DNA of 64,000 nucleotides from Massospora cicadina (Eukaryota; Entomophthoromycota; Entomophthoromycetes; Entomophthorales; Entomophthoraceae): positions 186,001-250,000 of the forward strand of contig JAKSZP010006626.1 in NCBI GenBank assembly GCA_022478985.1. Direction: 5' to 3'. The position numbers and the translations under genes were made by a program. Below the pieces are notes generated by a model, which was not told the origin of the DNA, made no database searches, and saw nothing but the letters and a program-made list of their open reading frames with translations. This document shows positions 20,930 through 32,724 of this stretch, piece by piece. The first letter of the stretch is position 1, and every line of letters begins with the position of its first letter.

Positions 20930-21880
20930 CGTGGGGAACAGATGGAGAATTGACTATGTATGTGGTTTACTATAGTACCCTGAACGACCTCTACAATTGA
21001 GTGTTTCTTTGCCCCAATTATAAATAACTTTGTTTGGCTTCAACCAGTTGGTGCCCAATTTGTTGTCATGAACTCTAGGCTGATGATGGTAGAAGAGAAC
21101 TATGTCATTCAGTTTGAAGTTGCGTAGAGGGTCGTTCTTATCATTAAATTGATTAGTTTCTCTGATACTTGTAGCAGACAGGTTGTTGGAAGCCAGGGCT
21201 TAAAGTCTGATAATTTCATTTGCAATACTTCACATATTGACTCCAGGGGCTTTGGGGGTGGCTTGGTCAAGCATAGCCTGCACTTTAAAAGGCAACAGGG
21301 GATTTATTTCATACAATGCTTGGAAAGACATCCTAGTTATTTTAATAGCTGATTCTATATGCCAGAATTGCACTAGGAAAATATTAGGACAATGAAGGGG
21401 GTCAGACATTTCCATTTTACAAAAGGGTTGCATCAATAGTACCATTTCCCGCTCTACCATTTTATTGGTTGCAGGATGGTATGGGGTGGAGAATACTTGT
21501 ATGGTTCCCATCAGGTCGGCTCAATCATTCATCAGCAATGATTGGAAGTTTTGCCCATTAATAGAAAGAATGACATTTGGGCACACATTTTTAGTGATAA
21601 TCTAAATTATATGAAAACATGGTAGCAGCTCTTATTGAAACAGATGGTAGTTATATAGCTTTTATCATTTATCTAAATGAATCACGGCTAGAAGGAGGAA
21701 CTTATGACCATTAGAGGCTCAAGGGAGAGGTTCCATGACATCAATGATAAAAATATGGAATGGTTCACAGGGTAGAACCACTGGATGTTGAGTTTGGGGA
21801 TTAGGTCCAGCTTGACTTTTGCATACCAGGCAGGACTCTAATACATCCTGGATTGAAACAAGCATTTCTTCCTAATAACA
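20930..21880 (-). pseudogene. Element C integrase
   Basis: Pieces of the core are visible: KFLLLAVIHLDKW, then NVILSINGQNF, where the catalytic Asp of the usual SDNG is replaced, then FSTPYHPATNKMVEREM with the catalytic Glu kept (21511-21230). The C-terminal part near 21165-21010 reads LRNFKLNDIVLFYHHQPRVH and NKLGTNWLKPNKVIYNW, typical of a Ty3 integrase C-terminus. Stops and shifts separate all pieces. Confidence 0.78.
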
Positions 21881-22068
21881 TTTTTCTTAAGCCACTGGTA
21901 AATTTTCCAAATTCCCCGTGACCCACTTACCAATGTCCTCCAATATGACATCAGTTTGAGCCAAAGGCCAGCATAAGGCACCCACTTTTTGGACACAAGT
22001 TAATACATTGGCCATTTTGTTTTCTATATTTGCCAATTTTTTGATAATTCTTTTTAAAGTGTTGGAGA

Positions 22069-22570
22069 CTAATCCTTCCATAGATGCAATTTCATTAGGA
22101 GGTCAAAGAATTGATTTCCTTCAGAGTCAATTAAAGTTAATATGTGAAGCCAGAGTATCAGTCTGCATTTTGATGTATGAGCCCTGGTTGATGGATAATG
22201 GAAAAGTTGTAGATGAGGTTTTAACTCCCATTGGGCTGATCTTCCATCGGGGTCCTTCATTTTCTGTAGCCATTGCAAAAAAGCATGGTTGGTAATTATG
22301 GCGAAGTGTTTTCCCTAAATATAAGGTCAGAAATTCTTAATAGCCAGTAGAAACACCAAGAATATGCATTCTGTAACTCTATGGTTGAGTTTGGCTCTGA
22401 ATAAGGTATTGCTATAGTAGAAAATAGGACTTTCCACTAGATTTTGTCATGCTAAGTAGTATAGCTTCAATGGCTATATCGCTAGCATTGGTAAAGAGGA
22501 GAAAGGGTCTAACAAAATTTGGTCTATTAAGTACTGGAGAGTGGGAGAGAGAGACGTGTAGCAGGTCAAA
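22069..22570 (-). pseudogene. Element C RNase H
   Basis: The minus frame 22278-22069 holds MQWLQKMKDPDGRSAQWELK, the conserved end of the domain (compare SSLQWLHNLKEPEG in element H). Upstream to 22570 the domain is present in broken frames around HRVTECIFLVFLLAIKN-type sequence. Confidence 0.7.
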
Positions 22571-22749
22571 GGCCTTCTGTTACTCTTCTTTCCACTGATA
22601 GAGTATTATTTTCAATAAATAACATAGAGGCTTGGAGGTGTTAGCAAAGTGGGGAATAAACTGGTGATAATATCTCATTATCCTTAAGAAAAATTGTACA
22701 TCTTGTAGCAAATTAAAGGGGACATCCTAGTAATGGCCAAGACCTTGTC

Positions 22750-23370
22750 ATCCATTGGGATATTCTAGCTTTACTTACCTTGCGGCCCAAAACCCAACTC
22801 ACTCTAAAAGAAAAAGAATTTTGACAGCTTTAGTATTAATGAAGATTGCTTTAACCATAATAAAAGTATTGTCTGAGGTGATCTAGGTGCTTGGTAAAGG
22901 TTCTCAAAAAATGATAATATTGTTGAGATATCTAGCACACAGGAGCATTTTAAATTGCCTAAGGGTCCGTCAATGGCGCGTTGGAAGGTAGCAGGAACAT
23001 TACATAACCCCTGCAGCATTCAAATGGGCTCAAATAATCCTTCACTTGAGATGAGAGGGCTTTTTCACAGCCTCCAGTGACAAATCAACTTGACAGTACC
23101 CACTGGCAAGACCCATAGCTGAGAAATAGTGGTATTCTGAAAATAAGCATAAGAAATCATCTATATGTGGCAGTAGATGGCTATCTTTTTGAGTGATAGA
23201 GTTGATGCAGCAATAATTTATGATTACATAGTGGCCACCATCTTTCTTTCAGATTAATAGGATTAGGGAAGCCCACGGGTTTTTAGAAGGCACTAATAAC
23301 TGGCCTTCAACAATTGCTACAACTCTAAGGCCAGTTGATCTTCCTCCAATTTGGATTTTTGGTATGGTGG
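22750..23370 (-). pseudogene. Element C reverse transcriptase
   Basis: The minus reading shows EGQLLVPSKNPWASLILLI, a stop, KKDGGHYVIINYCCINSITQ, DSHLLPHIDDFL, YFSAMGLASGYCQVDL and, at 23019-22804, MLQGLCNVPATFQRAID. The catalytic YxDD box is destroyed (RYLNNIIIF) and the first catalytic Asp is Gly (SAMGL). Clearly a dead RT. Confidence 0.8.
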
Positions 23371-24179
23371 GAGTTAAATGGATATTGAGCTTCAGTTTAA
23401 ATTAATGAATTACTTTATACATCTTCCTATAGTCACTCAATCTCAAGGAAAAATATTGCCATATTTCTCAAGGAAGTCTTTGACGTTCTGGTTTTTATTG
23501 GAAGTGAGATTATCTCCAATTCTACTTTTGACCAGAGCTATGGTGGATAGATCAAATCCTAAACCTTGTAAAGAGCCAAAACAGCTCACATCAGCAATAT
23601 TGTCAGTAGAATATAGTTTTACATAAGTGATAGGGCATGCAGAGGGACTTGGAGGGTATGATTTATTAAATTCCTTTATAAGATAGAGATAAATCTCCCG
23701 TGGGCGGGATCAAGAATCCCTGGGCAGGTTAACGCTTCTTTGATTAAAGGGTTTGGGTGTCCACTTAAATCCAAAATTTGAGTAGATGAAGTGATAATCT
23801 GGATTCCCATATCCACAATAACTTGGGGCCAGAGGAAATTGTGATATGATGAGAAGCGTACAGAGGGATCATGTCTTTGGCATTCACAGCCTCTGGGGTG
23901 ACTTAGTTCCCCCCTAAGACTTGATATTCAACTTTGCAAATGGAGGACGGGTATTTGAGGTACATGTCTGTTTTTGGGGCTCCTTTACCTCTGAAGGGAA
24001 GTTTATATATTAATGGGATCTTACACCCTAGTAGAAACAAGTATCTTATTTTGTGGTTGGTGATGCAGTTAGACTCCCGCATCAGTTGAACCCAATAAGC
24101 AACTCATAAGTATTGCTTAAACACAATTGTGGGTAACTAGAAAGTTTCCCTAATTAGAGGGTAATGCATAATAGTTTCT

Positions 24180-24330
24180 ATTGCCTTAGTTGACTGATTA
24201 CCGGCCGTCCCATATTCATCTTTGTGAATCAAGCCTGGAGCCATTTTTATCTTCTAAATAAGTTGGGAGGGATATAGTTAATTTTAAAACCAGTGTCAAT
24301 TATTGCCATTACTTTTCTCTTATTTATAAC
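24180..24330 (-). pseudogene. Element C aspartic protease
   Basis: The minus reading contains AIIDTGFKINYIPPNLF, the IDTG active-site motif, followed after stops by a YELLIGFN-like motif near 24095. Between it and RT lies about 700 bases of broken linker. Confidence 0.65.
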
Positions 24331-24739
24331 TACCTATACTCAGTCCACTGAAGATCTGAACTTGTAATTATCAGCTAGTAAACTGTCTCTAGGGATTTTT
24401 GGTGAAGCAAGTGGAGGATTCTGCTGTGAAAAAGCTCATGGCTGTTCAATGCACATAAAAGTTTTATCTGCATATGATTGGCTTTCCATAGAAAAGCTGT
24501 TTGAAAATTTTGTTTGGGTAATTGAGCAACATAAAGGATAAGAAAGCTGGAAAATTTTATTTTCTTGAATAGGAAGAGGTACAGCAACTTATGCAGGCAC
24601 AGGTAACACTAAACATTCCAAGATGCTAATAATAGAGCTTGAACTATAACAAGGGTCTTGAGTCACTTGATTTACATCAGAATAGAGAGAGCCTCCTGCC
24701 CTATACTGACTGATCTTTTGCCAACTTATATTAAAGGAC

Positions 24740-26745
24740 GTGACAAAAGTTTAAATTTTGGTTGGTTCTCTTGCAATGGGTGCAGTATAATTCAGATGCA
24801 GGTGAATTGGGTGGTTTAACAACTAACACATTGGGCTGAGGCTTATTGTGTTAATATGAGGTGGCTCAATGGGCTTATGTAGTTTTGCAGGAATTTCCAA
24901 AATAGCTTCTTAGATATGGAGGAGGGACTTTAAGTTGTATTTCACCACTTTTAGATAAAATAGAATATTAAGCATATTTTTAAATGTTAAATAAGGCGGT
25001 GATAGCACCATCTAACATAAGGGAATTCCTGCAACCAACGTTTGAGCCTCAAGATAAAAACAATGGTCAAACTCATTGATAGTTTCTCCTTAATTAAGGT
25101 TTATTCCTATGAAGGTTTATCTTAGGTTAGATAGAGTTAGGTCACTCCCATATTCCCAGAGCAAGGCAGTATTGCCATCAGTCCAAGTATGGTAATGCAT
25201 TCGATGGGTGACCATAATGTCTTGAGCCATGTGACTAAGACAGTTTGAAAAAGGTGTTTAAGTTATTGTTATTTGGTCACTTCCTCCATAGAGCTTTCAT
25301 ATCAATATAATAATGAGAAAATTCTTCCCTTTCCAGGAAGATACTTTTCTTTGAACAAAGGTTTAAGCGTACCACTTTGGGAGGGTTGGAGGCTGAACAA
25401 CATGAACCAACACCAGGACTGCGCTTTCATCTAATGAAGAAGTGGTATCTTGAGAATATGCTCAAGGGTGAAGTGCATCCACTTTACTTAATAAATCGTT
25501 AATATCTTTGATTAATTTTTCTACTTGTTCATGAGGGGCATTAAAAGTCAAATTTATGGCAACAAGTTGACTTAACTGCTTCATTTCAGATATTTAAGCA
25601 GTAGTGGCATATCAGAGTTTTTATTGATGTTTCTTGGTGGCAAGCACTCTTTTTCTTACACATGTACAACAGCAGGTAGGGCTGCCAAGTTTCCAAGGCA
25701 TTCATGATAAGCGGTAGGGAAATTTTAGGGTAGATGGAACTCTATCCTAAGTGTGGTAGGCTCCTTGGGCGATGCACCCTAATTGGATTTAAAAGTTTTT
25801 GACTTGCTTAATTAACGCCTGGAGGCGCTCATCAAGGATTCTTGGGTCAACCATAGGTCCCAGAGGTCCTCTTGGCCTAGGGGTCCCATCCACCATCCTG
25901 TCCATCATGACTAGGGGGTCCCCATTCACCATCACACCTGTCATAACTGGTGGATCTGCGCTCACCAGGCATTCCTTATGGCCCTGAAGAACAGAGGCTG
26001 TTCTAAACATCACATACTTCATAGATCATTTGCTCTATTGATTGGAGGCGTTTGTCCACAGAGATAATAAAATTATCAACTTTAGCTTGTAAATCTAGAG
26101 TATTATTTGTGACCTGATTATTAATAATAACCTCTAGTTGAATAAAACATTTTTGGATTTCATTTAAACAAGACTCATGATTCCTTGATCCAGGTAGGTT
26201 AACACATCTTATATCTCGTTAATGAGCTGCCAATTTCCAATATAGCATTTTGGTTTTCATTGCCAAACTGAGAGGCAGCTTAGTAAAATTGAAAAAGCTG
26301 CAAATATATCATCTCTGATAACTACAAATGGCAGAGTAATTTCTGATGGTGGAAATAAGCTATTTAAGTAGATGGCATAAAGTGGCATGAACAAAGTGAT
26401 GCAGATAGCGTTCCAAACATTTTTTTCTGACCAGATCTACATCAAGCAAAGAACTTTGAGCCAATATCATAGGGGACATCCCTGCAAGAGCCCATCTTCT
26501 ATTATCTCAGCCTCCAGGTACAAAGGCCCCATATAAGAGGAGCTGAAGGGCTTCAGCAAAGTATGATGCATGTAATTGACATTCCTCTTTAGATGGAGCG
26601 TGGAGCACCTACATCAACAAGAAAAATAGGATGTTGTGAGCCACCGCTGTATCTCCTACGTGCATATTAATTGCTCAGTCACAGATATGGGTGGATTCAT
26701 GATCTGAGGTATTTTGCAATGCTGAATTGTTATTGTCCATTAATT
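24740..26745 (-). pseudogene. Element C gag, with collagen-like segment and knuckle
   Basis: A minus ATG near 26740 opens with DNNNSALQNTSDHES, then pieces such as SYFAEALQLLLYGAFVPGG and LERYLHHFVHATLCHLL. At 26022-25789 a 77-codon frame has a Gly-Pro-rich linker (DGTPRPRGPLGPMVDPRILD) leading into a helical segment (DERLQALIKQVKNF). Near 24800-24745 ELYCTHCKRTNQNLNFC resembles a CCHC knuckle that has lost its spacing. Capsid helices are expected between these. Confidence 0.6.
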
Positions 26746-26783
26746 TTTTCTTATTTTATATTTTCATTATGAACTCAGGATAT

Positions 26784-26801
26784 ACCTGATATGGAGCACC
26801 A
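26784..26801 (-). other. Primer-binding site of element C
   Basis: On the minus strand TGGTGCTCCATATCAGGT starts four bases inside the LTR end CCCAACA. It shares TGGTGCTC with the sites of D, F and G but differs after that, so another tRNA or a diverged copy is used. Confidence 0.7.
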
Positions 26802-26805
26802 GTTT

Positions 26806-27374
26806 TGTTGGGACCACAGATTTAATACCACATATCCTTTAATCTTTGAGGCCAGGGGACTAAAAGCTCTTGATAGTTGAAGTATACTTTTTTGCTTTTC
26901 TTGGTCAAAAAGTCTTTTAATATAGATACTATGTCTGGAGTGGTAATTCCTAAATATAAGTTTATCCCTAAGTTAATTTATGTAGAATAATTTGACCTAA
27001 TATGGCAAAGAAGAGAGTAATCTTAACTTCTTTTAGAATTCACAATTTATGGGAGATTGTAGAGGCTTTTATTTTAACTTCAAGTAGACCAAGCTAAGAT
27101 CTATAAATATCACAAATTTGAGATTCTGTGGCAGGCTAGTCATCTTGGTCAAATAGGGTTTTCTCACAGATTGGATTGGGTTTAAGCCCAAAATTAGGAA
27201 GATTCAATAGAGCAATAGTCAACCATATAAGTCAGGGTTGATCTTTGACTTTGAGAGCCCTTAAATTTTGTTAAAAATAGTCCCCTAATAGATGTTTAGG
27301 CTATTTAATTAGATCAGGATTGATTCCCTTTGAATGACACATCTAAATCTTCAATCTTAATAAGAATTCTGATA
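26806..27374 (-). repeat. 5' LTR of element C (569 bp)
   Basis: Partner of 20344-20904. It starts TGTTGGGACC and ends AATTCTGATA, a degenerate CA end. Confidence 0.88.
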
Positions 27375-27604
27375 GAAACCTCTCTTAGATAGTGACTGAA
27401 TCTAAATTAAAAAGCTATAGTTCAATTTAATGTAATTGTGGTTATAAATATCGATTTATAAGCTAGGAATAAGGTTGTAATTATACCATTTGTTGGTTGG
27501 TCTTTTTACTGTTGGGAGGTTTGGTCATCACAGACCTTACAGTGTTTAAGCACTTGTTTGCCATTCTCCAAGGCTTATGAAAAATCAACTTTTAAAGCCA
27601 CTTC
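27375..27604. other. Short unassigned AT-rich spacer
   Basis: No gene or repeat seen. Confidence 0.5.
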
Positions 27605-27816
27605 TAGAATGTTTTATTTTATTTTTTTGAGGTGGGCTGACCTGGAAACAATACCGCACCAATTAATAGGAAATTGAATGAGTGGAAAAAAGATAAAATC
27701 TGGAAACCCTCCATGTATGGCGTATGATAGGCCAGGAACTCTATGGAATGCCTTTGCTAGGTGCTATCTCATTTCAGGGCATTGGTGCGCAATGCCAACA
27801 CAGTCATAATCATCCC
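27605..27816 (-). repeat. Interspersed repeat R, copy 2, cut by an LTR
   Basis: It matches the reverse complement of 18340-18575 and stops exactly where the LTR of D begins at 27817. It starts with the tail motif TTTTTTGAGGTGGGCTGACC. The remainder of R is not found after 42252. Confidence 0.75.
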
Positions 27817-28985
27817 TGTTGGGATTTTTGCCCTTATGCCCAGCCTACTAGATTACCTGGTGTTGCTAGAAAATTACCTAAAAGTGAAGTGAATCAGAAA
27901 TTGGTTAACCCAAATTTTGGAGGAACTACGTTTGGGGGATTTTTAGGATATTTGTCTGGTCGTATCCATCAAGATCAATCCAGATGAATACCTAGTATCT
28001 CATTAAGCGGAGCGGCTGACAAAATAGGGGCATCCAATAGTGATTAACTATCAGGTGAACCATTGGGATAGGTTGGGTTTTATCACATATTATTGGAATA
28101 TTTGATGAGTCGCGAGGCGAGTGATGCCACCTGCAACTAGTGAATCAATTGTTGGTGAAGTGACTTGCCATAATTGTCAAAAAGTCCCATTACCTAAGCA
28201 GGTCGCTAGCCAATTATGGTTGGTTTCATTTGGATGAAAGGAAAACGTTAGGGACACGTTTCCAACTCTTTTCTGTTTGAGTTCTCAAGGATGTCCAATG
28301 TCAGAATCCTAGTCAGGATGGGGAAGACCATTGCTTCTGAGATAAGGAAGGGTGATTCAATGGCAACGGCTGCCATTTCATCAAAGAGGTGTCAACCAAG
28401 GATAGAAAGCCAATCCCCTATATATTCCCTAGGATTCACTATAATAAAAAACATCTAACACTAAACACTTACACTTAAACACATATTAAGATATACACTT
28501 ATACATTACTACTTTAGAACATTATTGGTTTTATTGTAGATTCAGTAATAGTTAGACTATCAGCATCTAGCGTGAAGATTCCATCTCAAGGATATTATTG
28601 CAGAAGGAAATAATTGTTAGACTCTCAGAGAAGAGTAGAGATCTGAGCAGGGATCTAGAGACAAAGGGAACCACAACTAAGGGATTGCTGCCAACTGTGT
28701 GTTGGGCCAAAGGAGACTGCCATCAAAGGATCTTAACAAAGATTGAGTGGACATTAATATAGGGAACGAATCCCTATGAGTAAAATATCAAGTATTAATT
28801 GGAAATACCAGCTGAAGCGCTGGGCCTAAAATAGTTTTAACTCAACTACGGATAATAGGTGTCATACTATTATTGGATTATATATATATTCTTACAACGT
28901 GAGGTGCACAAGGTAACCAAACCTGTGCAATAGAAAGATTACTTGGGTTGACCTCCAATAATTAATGCCAGAGTAAATTTTTACA
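27817..28985 (+). repeat. 5' LTR of D (1169 bp)
   Basis: It starts TGTTGGGATTTTTGCCC and ends AAATTTTTACA. It matches 41107-42252 throughout, e.g. CATCTAGCGTGAAG and GAATCCCTA. TATATATATTC near 28880 may be promoter-related. Confidence 0.9.
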
Positions 28986-28988
28986 AGT

Positions 28989-29006
28989 TGGTGCTCACTA
29001 CAGGGG
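28989..29006 (+). other. Primer-binding site of D
   Basis: TGGTGCTCACTACAGGGG, three bases after the LTR end, identical to the site of element G. Confidence 0.87.
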
Positions 29007-30239
29007 TAGTTGAGAAGTAAAATTTATCATATATGTTGTACAAAGAAGATGTTTCCAATTTTGGAAATATGTTACTGAAGGAAGTAACAAAGATAGAATG
29101 TGAAGAGGATCACATTCAGTGGCATTCACCCAGATCAGCAGTGGAGCTCCAAGTGAAGCAAATTGAAGATACTCAAGTTCAGGGAAAAGGACTTGCAGCC
29201 TAGATATGGAACTATCTAGTACTGCAAGGATACCAGTTCCACCAGAAATCTACTTGAGATGAAGAGTAACAGCAGAGCCAACTTGGGTTGGAATTGGGCC
29301 CGCTGTAAATAGTCCCAAGATTCAACAGGGTTAACTTGGTTTGGAATTGGGCCCGCTGTAAATAGTCCCAAGAAGCAGCAGGATCAACTCAGGTTGAAGT
29401 TTGGATCCGCTTTAATTAGTCCTGAGGAGTGTTTAAATGAGGCATTGAATGAAATAAAAAGCAATCAATCCGGAGAATTGGAGTGCTATACCAATGAAGA
29501 GTTGAAGTCAAAATAGGAAATGATTGATCCAAGATTTGGAGAAATTATCTGATGTAATAACACTCAAACACTGGTCAGAAGTTACTGGAGACGATTTTGT
29601 CAATTTAGGAGAAATTGGATGAAGCTAACGAGGCCAGAACGACCTGTGTAATTAAGCCATGAAGGTTGAAAATCGTTTTCAGGAGAAAAAACGAGTTGGA
29701 TATTTGGATGAAACTGTTGTCTGATGAAATAAAAAGATCTGAAAGCATCAGTTGCCGAAAAAGAGATGAAATTAGGGCTTGTTGGACGAATTTCCAGACT
29801 GGATTAAAGGCCTAATTCAGGAGAACTGCCCGAAGTTGGCAAGTATAGCCTATACATGAGGAAACAGCGCTGCTGCCATATAGTTAAGTTCAATGCTAAT
29901 TGGATGTATTGAATCTAAGAGAAAATAATTGCAATGTTCCCAGCGGACTTCTGAACCATTAAATGGTTATGTCAGGAGATTTAGATCAAGTTCCAGAAGG
30001 GGACCACTAACCAAAAGGTTGGTTAAATCTTATGAGGATAAGATTTTGAACCATGGTAACTGGTAGGTTTAAGTACCCAGGAACTAGTTAAGATGAAGGG
30101 GAAATAATGACCTCTGAGCCTTTTTGTAGGTTGCAAGTCCCATTGCAAAAGAAAAATACAAAAATTATATAAAATATTAAAATAACGATTTATGATCTAT
30201 GAGATAGGACCTAAGAAGCAACAAGTAATCCTGGTGGCT
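29007..30239 (+). pseudogene. D gag region, heavily decayed
   Basis: A plus reading from ATG at 29049 breaks into short frames with many stops. It includes a 53-bp tandem repeat. Segments such as SGELECYTNEELKS suggest helical protein. No knuckle seen. Assignment to gag is by position only. Confidence 0.4.
29280..29438 (+). repeat. 53-bp tandem repeat, three units
   Basis: Units begin at 29280, 29333 and 29386. Each has AACTTGG/AACTCAG, GGCCCGCTGTAAATAGTCCC and a short AG-rich end. Units 1 and 2 are nearly identical; unit 3 is diverged. The period is not a multiple of three. Confidence 0.9.
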
Positions 30240-30244
30240 GAATG

Positions 30245-30660
30245 GAGGAATTTCCACCCTTGATGAGATGGAATTATCAGCTGGGGTAGCTGGGAGTATC
30301 AACCTATTGGTTGATTAAGAGCATTTCGCTGATCTTTGAGAAGGCCAACAAAATGAGATGTTCAAATTATTGAAACATGTCAGAGAAAATTTGCTTAAAG
30401 ATGACCAGGAACTTTGGATACACATGAAGTGAATTGCAAGGTATATAGTGGGGAAATCTGAAAATCAGGCTGAATTGAAACAATTCCATGATTTAGGGTC
30501 TCTCAATGAAATAGGATTATCAGCTGGGGCAGCCAAAAGCATCAACCTATTGGTTGATAGGGAGCAGTTCACAGATCTGCTGGAATGGCAGAAGTAGGAG
30601 GTGCTCAAATTATTTGTATGGAATGAAGAGGCCTAGGACTCCTTCAATGAACTACACCAG
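30245..30660 (+). repeat. Duplicated coding module before RNase H
   Basis: Two copies about 250 bases apart: LSAGVAGSINLLVD then EHFADL near 30270-30340, and LSAGAAKSINLLVDREQFTD near 30518-30578. Both are followed by a similar K-L-L/F helix. They occupy the place of the RT-RNase H connection. Confidence 0.65.
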
Positions 30661-32250
30661 TATCTGATAAATTCGCTGATTCTGAAATATTTGAATTTTG
30701 ATCAGTAGTTTATCATTCAAACCAATAATTCATTGATGGCGATTGACGGCATACTGAGCCAAGTAGATGAACTTGGGGATAAACATCCGGTGGCATATGT
30801 GAGCCAGACACTCTCTGCTACTGTGAGGAATTACACTGTGACTGAGCGTGAATGCCTTGCGGTCATTTACATCTGTAGGCAGTTTTGGGTGTATATCCAC
30901 GGAACAAATTTTAAGGTGGTGATGGACCACTCTTCACTGCATTGGCTGCACAATCTATGGGGACCTGAAGGACGACTGGCCTGATGGGCACTTAAGCTTC
31001 AGACTTATGATTATGAGATAGTCCACCAAGTGGGGGCTTCTCACCAGAATGTGGATGGCTTATCGCGGTTACCAATGGCCCAGTTGGTATATCCACAGGC
31101 GGATACGCTATTCCAGAGAATGGTTGAAGGATGAATCGAGTATGAGACTCGAGAAATCAAAAGTGCACCTTAAAAAGCAATGGAAAACACCAAGATCATG
31201 GATGGACAAGTATTCAAGATGATAAATGGGAAATGGCTATTATTCCTGAGACCATCGGAAAGAGCAGCAATAGTTCATGCTGCTCATAAAGTTGTCAGGC
31301 ATGGAGGCCTGAGAAAAACAACCAACCATATTTGCTAGTATTATTACTGGGAATCGATTAACTACAATGTTGCGGATCATCTGGCCTGTTGCATGGAATG
31401 TCAACTGCATAAACCACACAAGGATACAACTGGATACCAACTGGTCTAACCTGGATTTTCATGGCACACAGTGTCCATCAATGTGATGGGACCACTGGCG
31501 ATGAGCACAGGAGGAGTTAAATACATCATAGTAGCCATTGACCATCTGACGAGATGGGTCAAAAAGAAAGCCCTAACCAGAGTTGACACTACCAGTACTG
31601 CGAGATTTATCCTGGATCAAGTAGTATACCATCATGGATGTCCAAAAGTTATACTGAGTGATAATGGGACCAACTTCACATCTCATGTGATCCCAAAACT
31701 AAACAAAATAATGGGGATCTGGGGATTCATGTCAGTACCATACCATCCAGAGATGAACGGACTGGTAGAATGGGTCATTGGGACACTGGCCACGACGCTG
31801 AGAAAGCTAGTCACAGGGAGAGCTTCCGCGTGGGGAACATACCTGAGTTTGGTGACATTTGCCTACAACATCAGTCATCATATGGTGATGGGAAAGATGC
31901 TATTTGAATTACTTTTTGGGAGGAAGCGCGTTGCCGCCAATATTATATTCAGTAGTAGAACCTACGTTGGGGATGATTACCAAACAATACCTAAACTGAC
32001 TGATGAGTATCCTGATCAATATGCAATTGCAAGCATTTGATACTGCCTTAAAGAAAAGGATACAAGAAAAATTGATGGATGATAAGAACTAACTGCCATT
32101 AGAAGAATATCAAATAGGAGAAAGAGTTTCCTATTTTGATATGCATGGTTTTGGATGAAGAAACAAATTGGATGTGTTATGGTTGGGTCCATTTGAAGTA
32201 ATTGCTAAGACAGTGATTGATATTTACTCCATCAAGAATCTCTTGGATGG
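30661..32250 (+). pseudogene. D internal RNase H and integrase
   Basis: The plus frames give NNSLMAIDGILSQVD (RNase H start, TDAS degenerate), VTERECLAVIYICRQFWVYI, SSLHWLHNLWGPEG and HQNVDGLSRLP. The integrase zinc region has AHKVVRHGGL and CCMECQLHK. The core at 31471-32040 is an unbroken 189-codon frame with INVMGPLAMS (catalytic Asp replaced by Asn), LSDNGTNF (Asp kept) and MNGLVEWVIG (Glu kept). The C-terminal part SYFDMHGFG and DVLWLGPFEVIAKTVIDIYS is cut at 32251 by a LINE fragment and resumes at 32725. There is no RT before it. Confidence 0.82.
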
Positions 32251-32251
32251 A
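32234..32251. repeat. Target duplication of LINE fragment (left)
   Basis: AAGAATCTCTTGGATGGA, 18 bases, identical to 32707-32724. Confidence 0.93.
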
Positions 32252-32706
32252 TATGTTTGCTTTATCAATGGCCTCCCCCTTCCACCCTCCCTCCATGCTC
32301 TGGTGGTTGCAATCGCCATGTGGACCATCCACACGATTGTCTTGGATGCCATCGCAGGCTCCATCCCCACCATCCCAGAAGCTGTCCACAGATTCCAGTC
32401 TCATTTGGTGGACCACTTTCAAGCGTGGATTTTTGGATACCTCCCATTATGCTGCCAACATCTGGTATTCTCCTGGTTCCCAGTTTGGTTCATCAAATCA
32501 GACCCCTTCCTCCACACGTGTTCAATTGTGGCTATGGCCCCTTCACGCGTTCCCTCCCCTTCCGCATAAGTGGCGTTCCCGCTGGCAACATGAGATAGCA
32601 TCTCTTCTCTGGGGGTGCCTTCCCTGTTACTAAGTGTTGTCTCAGTCAGGTCAATTTCAGAAGTGTCCGTCCCATGGTCAGCCTTCCCCGCAATAAATTT
32701 AAATTT
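32252..32706 (+). mobile_element. 5'-truncated LINE 3' end (455 bp)
   Basis: It matches 61912-62365 of the LINE at the right end of the window, including TTCCCCGCAATAAATTTAAA at the tail. The flanks carry a perfect 18-bp duplication. It carries only the C-terminal end of ORF2, in broken frames, and the 3' UTR. The several overlapping 80-138 codon plus frames here are frames of this fragment. It inserted into the integrase C-terminus of D. Confidence 0.93.
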
Positions 32707-32724
32707 AAGAATCTCTTGGATGGA
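32707..32724. repeat. Target duplication of LINE fragment (right)
   Basis: Identical to 32234-32251; the integrase reading continues from here as NLLDGRVVN, a stop, then VHTKYLKSW. Confidence 0.93.

Larger units (their letters stand above)
20344..27374 (-). mobile_element. Ty3-like LTR element C, complete but dead
   Basis: A 7.0-kb minus-strand element with LTRs at 26806-27374 (5') and 20344-20904 (3'), a tRNA-type PBS next to the 5' LTR and a PPT next to the 3' LTR. Gag, zinc knuckle, protease, RT, RNase H and integrase can all be traced in order, but with dozens of stops; the longest surviving frame is about 95 codons. I see no target duplication (GCATA against GAAAC). No chromodomain was seen. 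It is related to element F by LTR ends and gag style. Confidence 0.88.

Noticed and set aside
29280..29438. Spaced direct repeats that could suggest CRISPR
   Set aside because: Repeats are contiguous 53-bp tandem units without unique spacers, in a eukaryotic retroelement leader.
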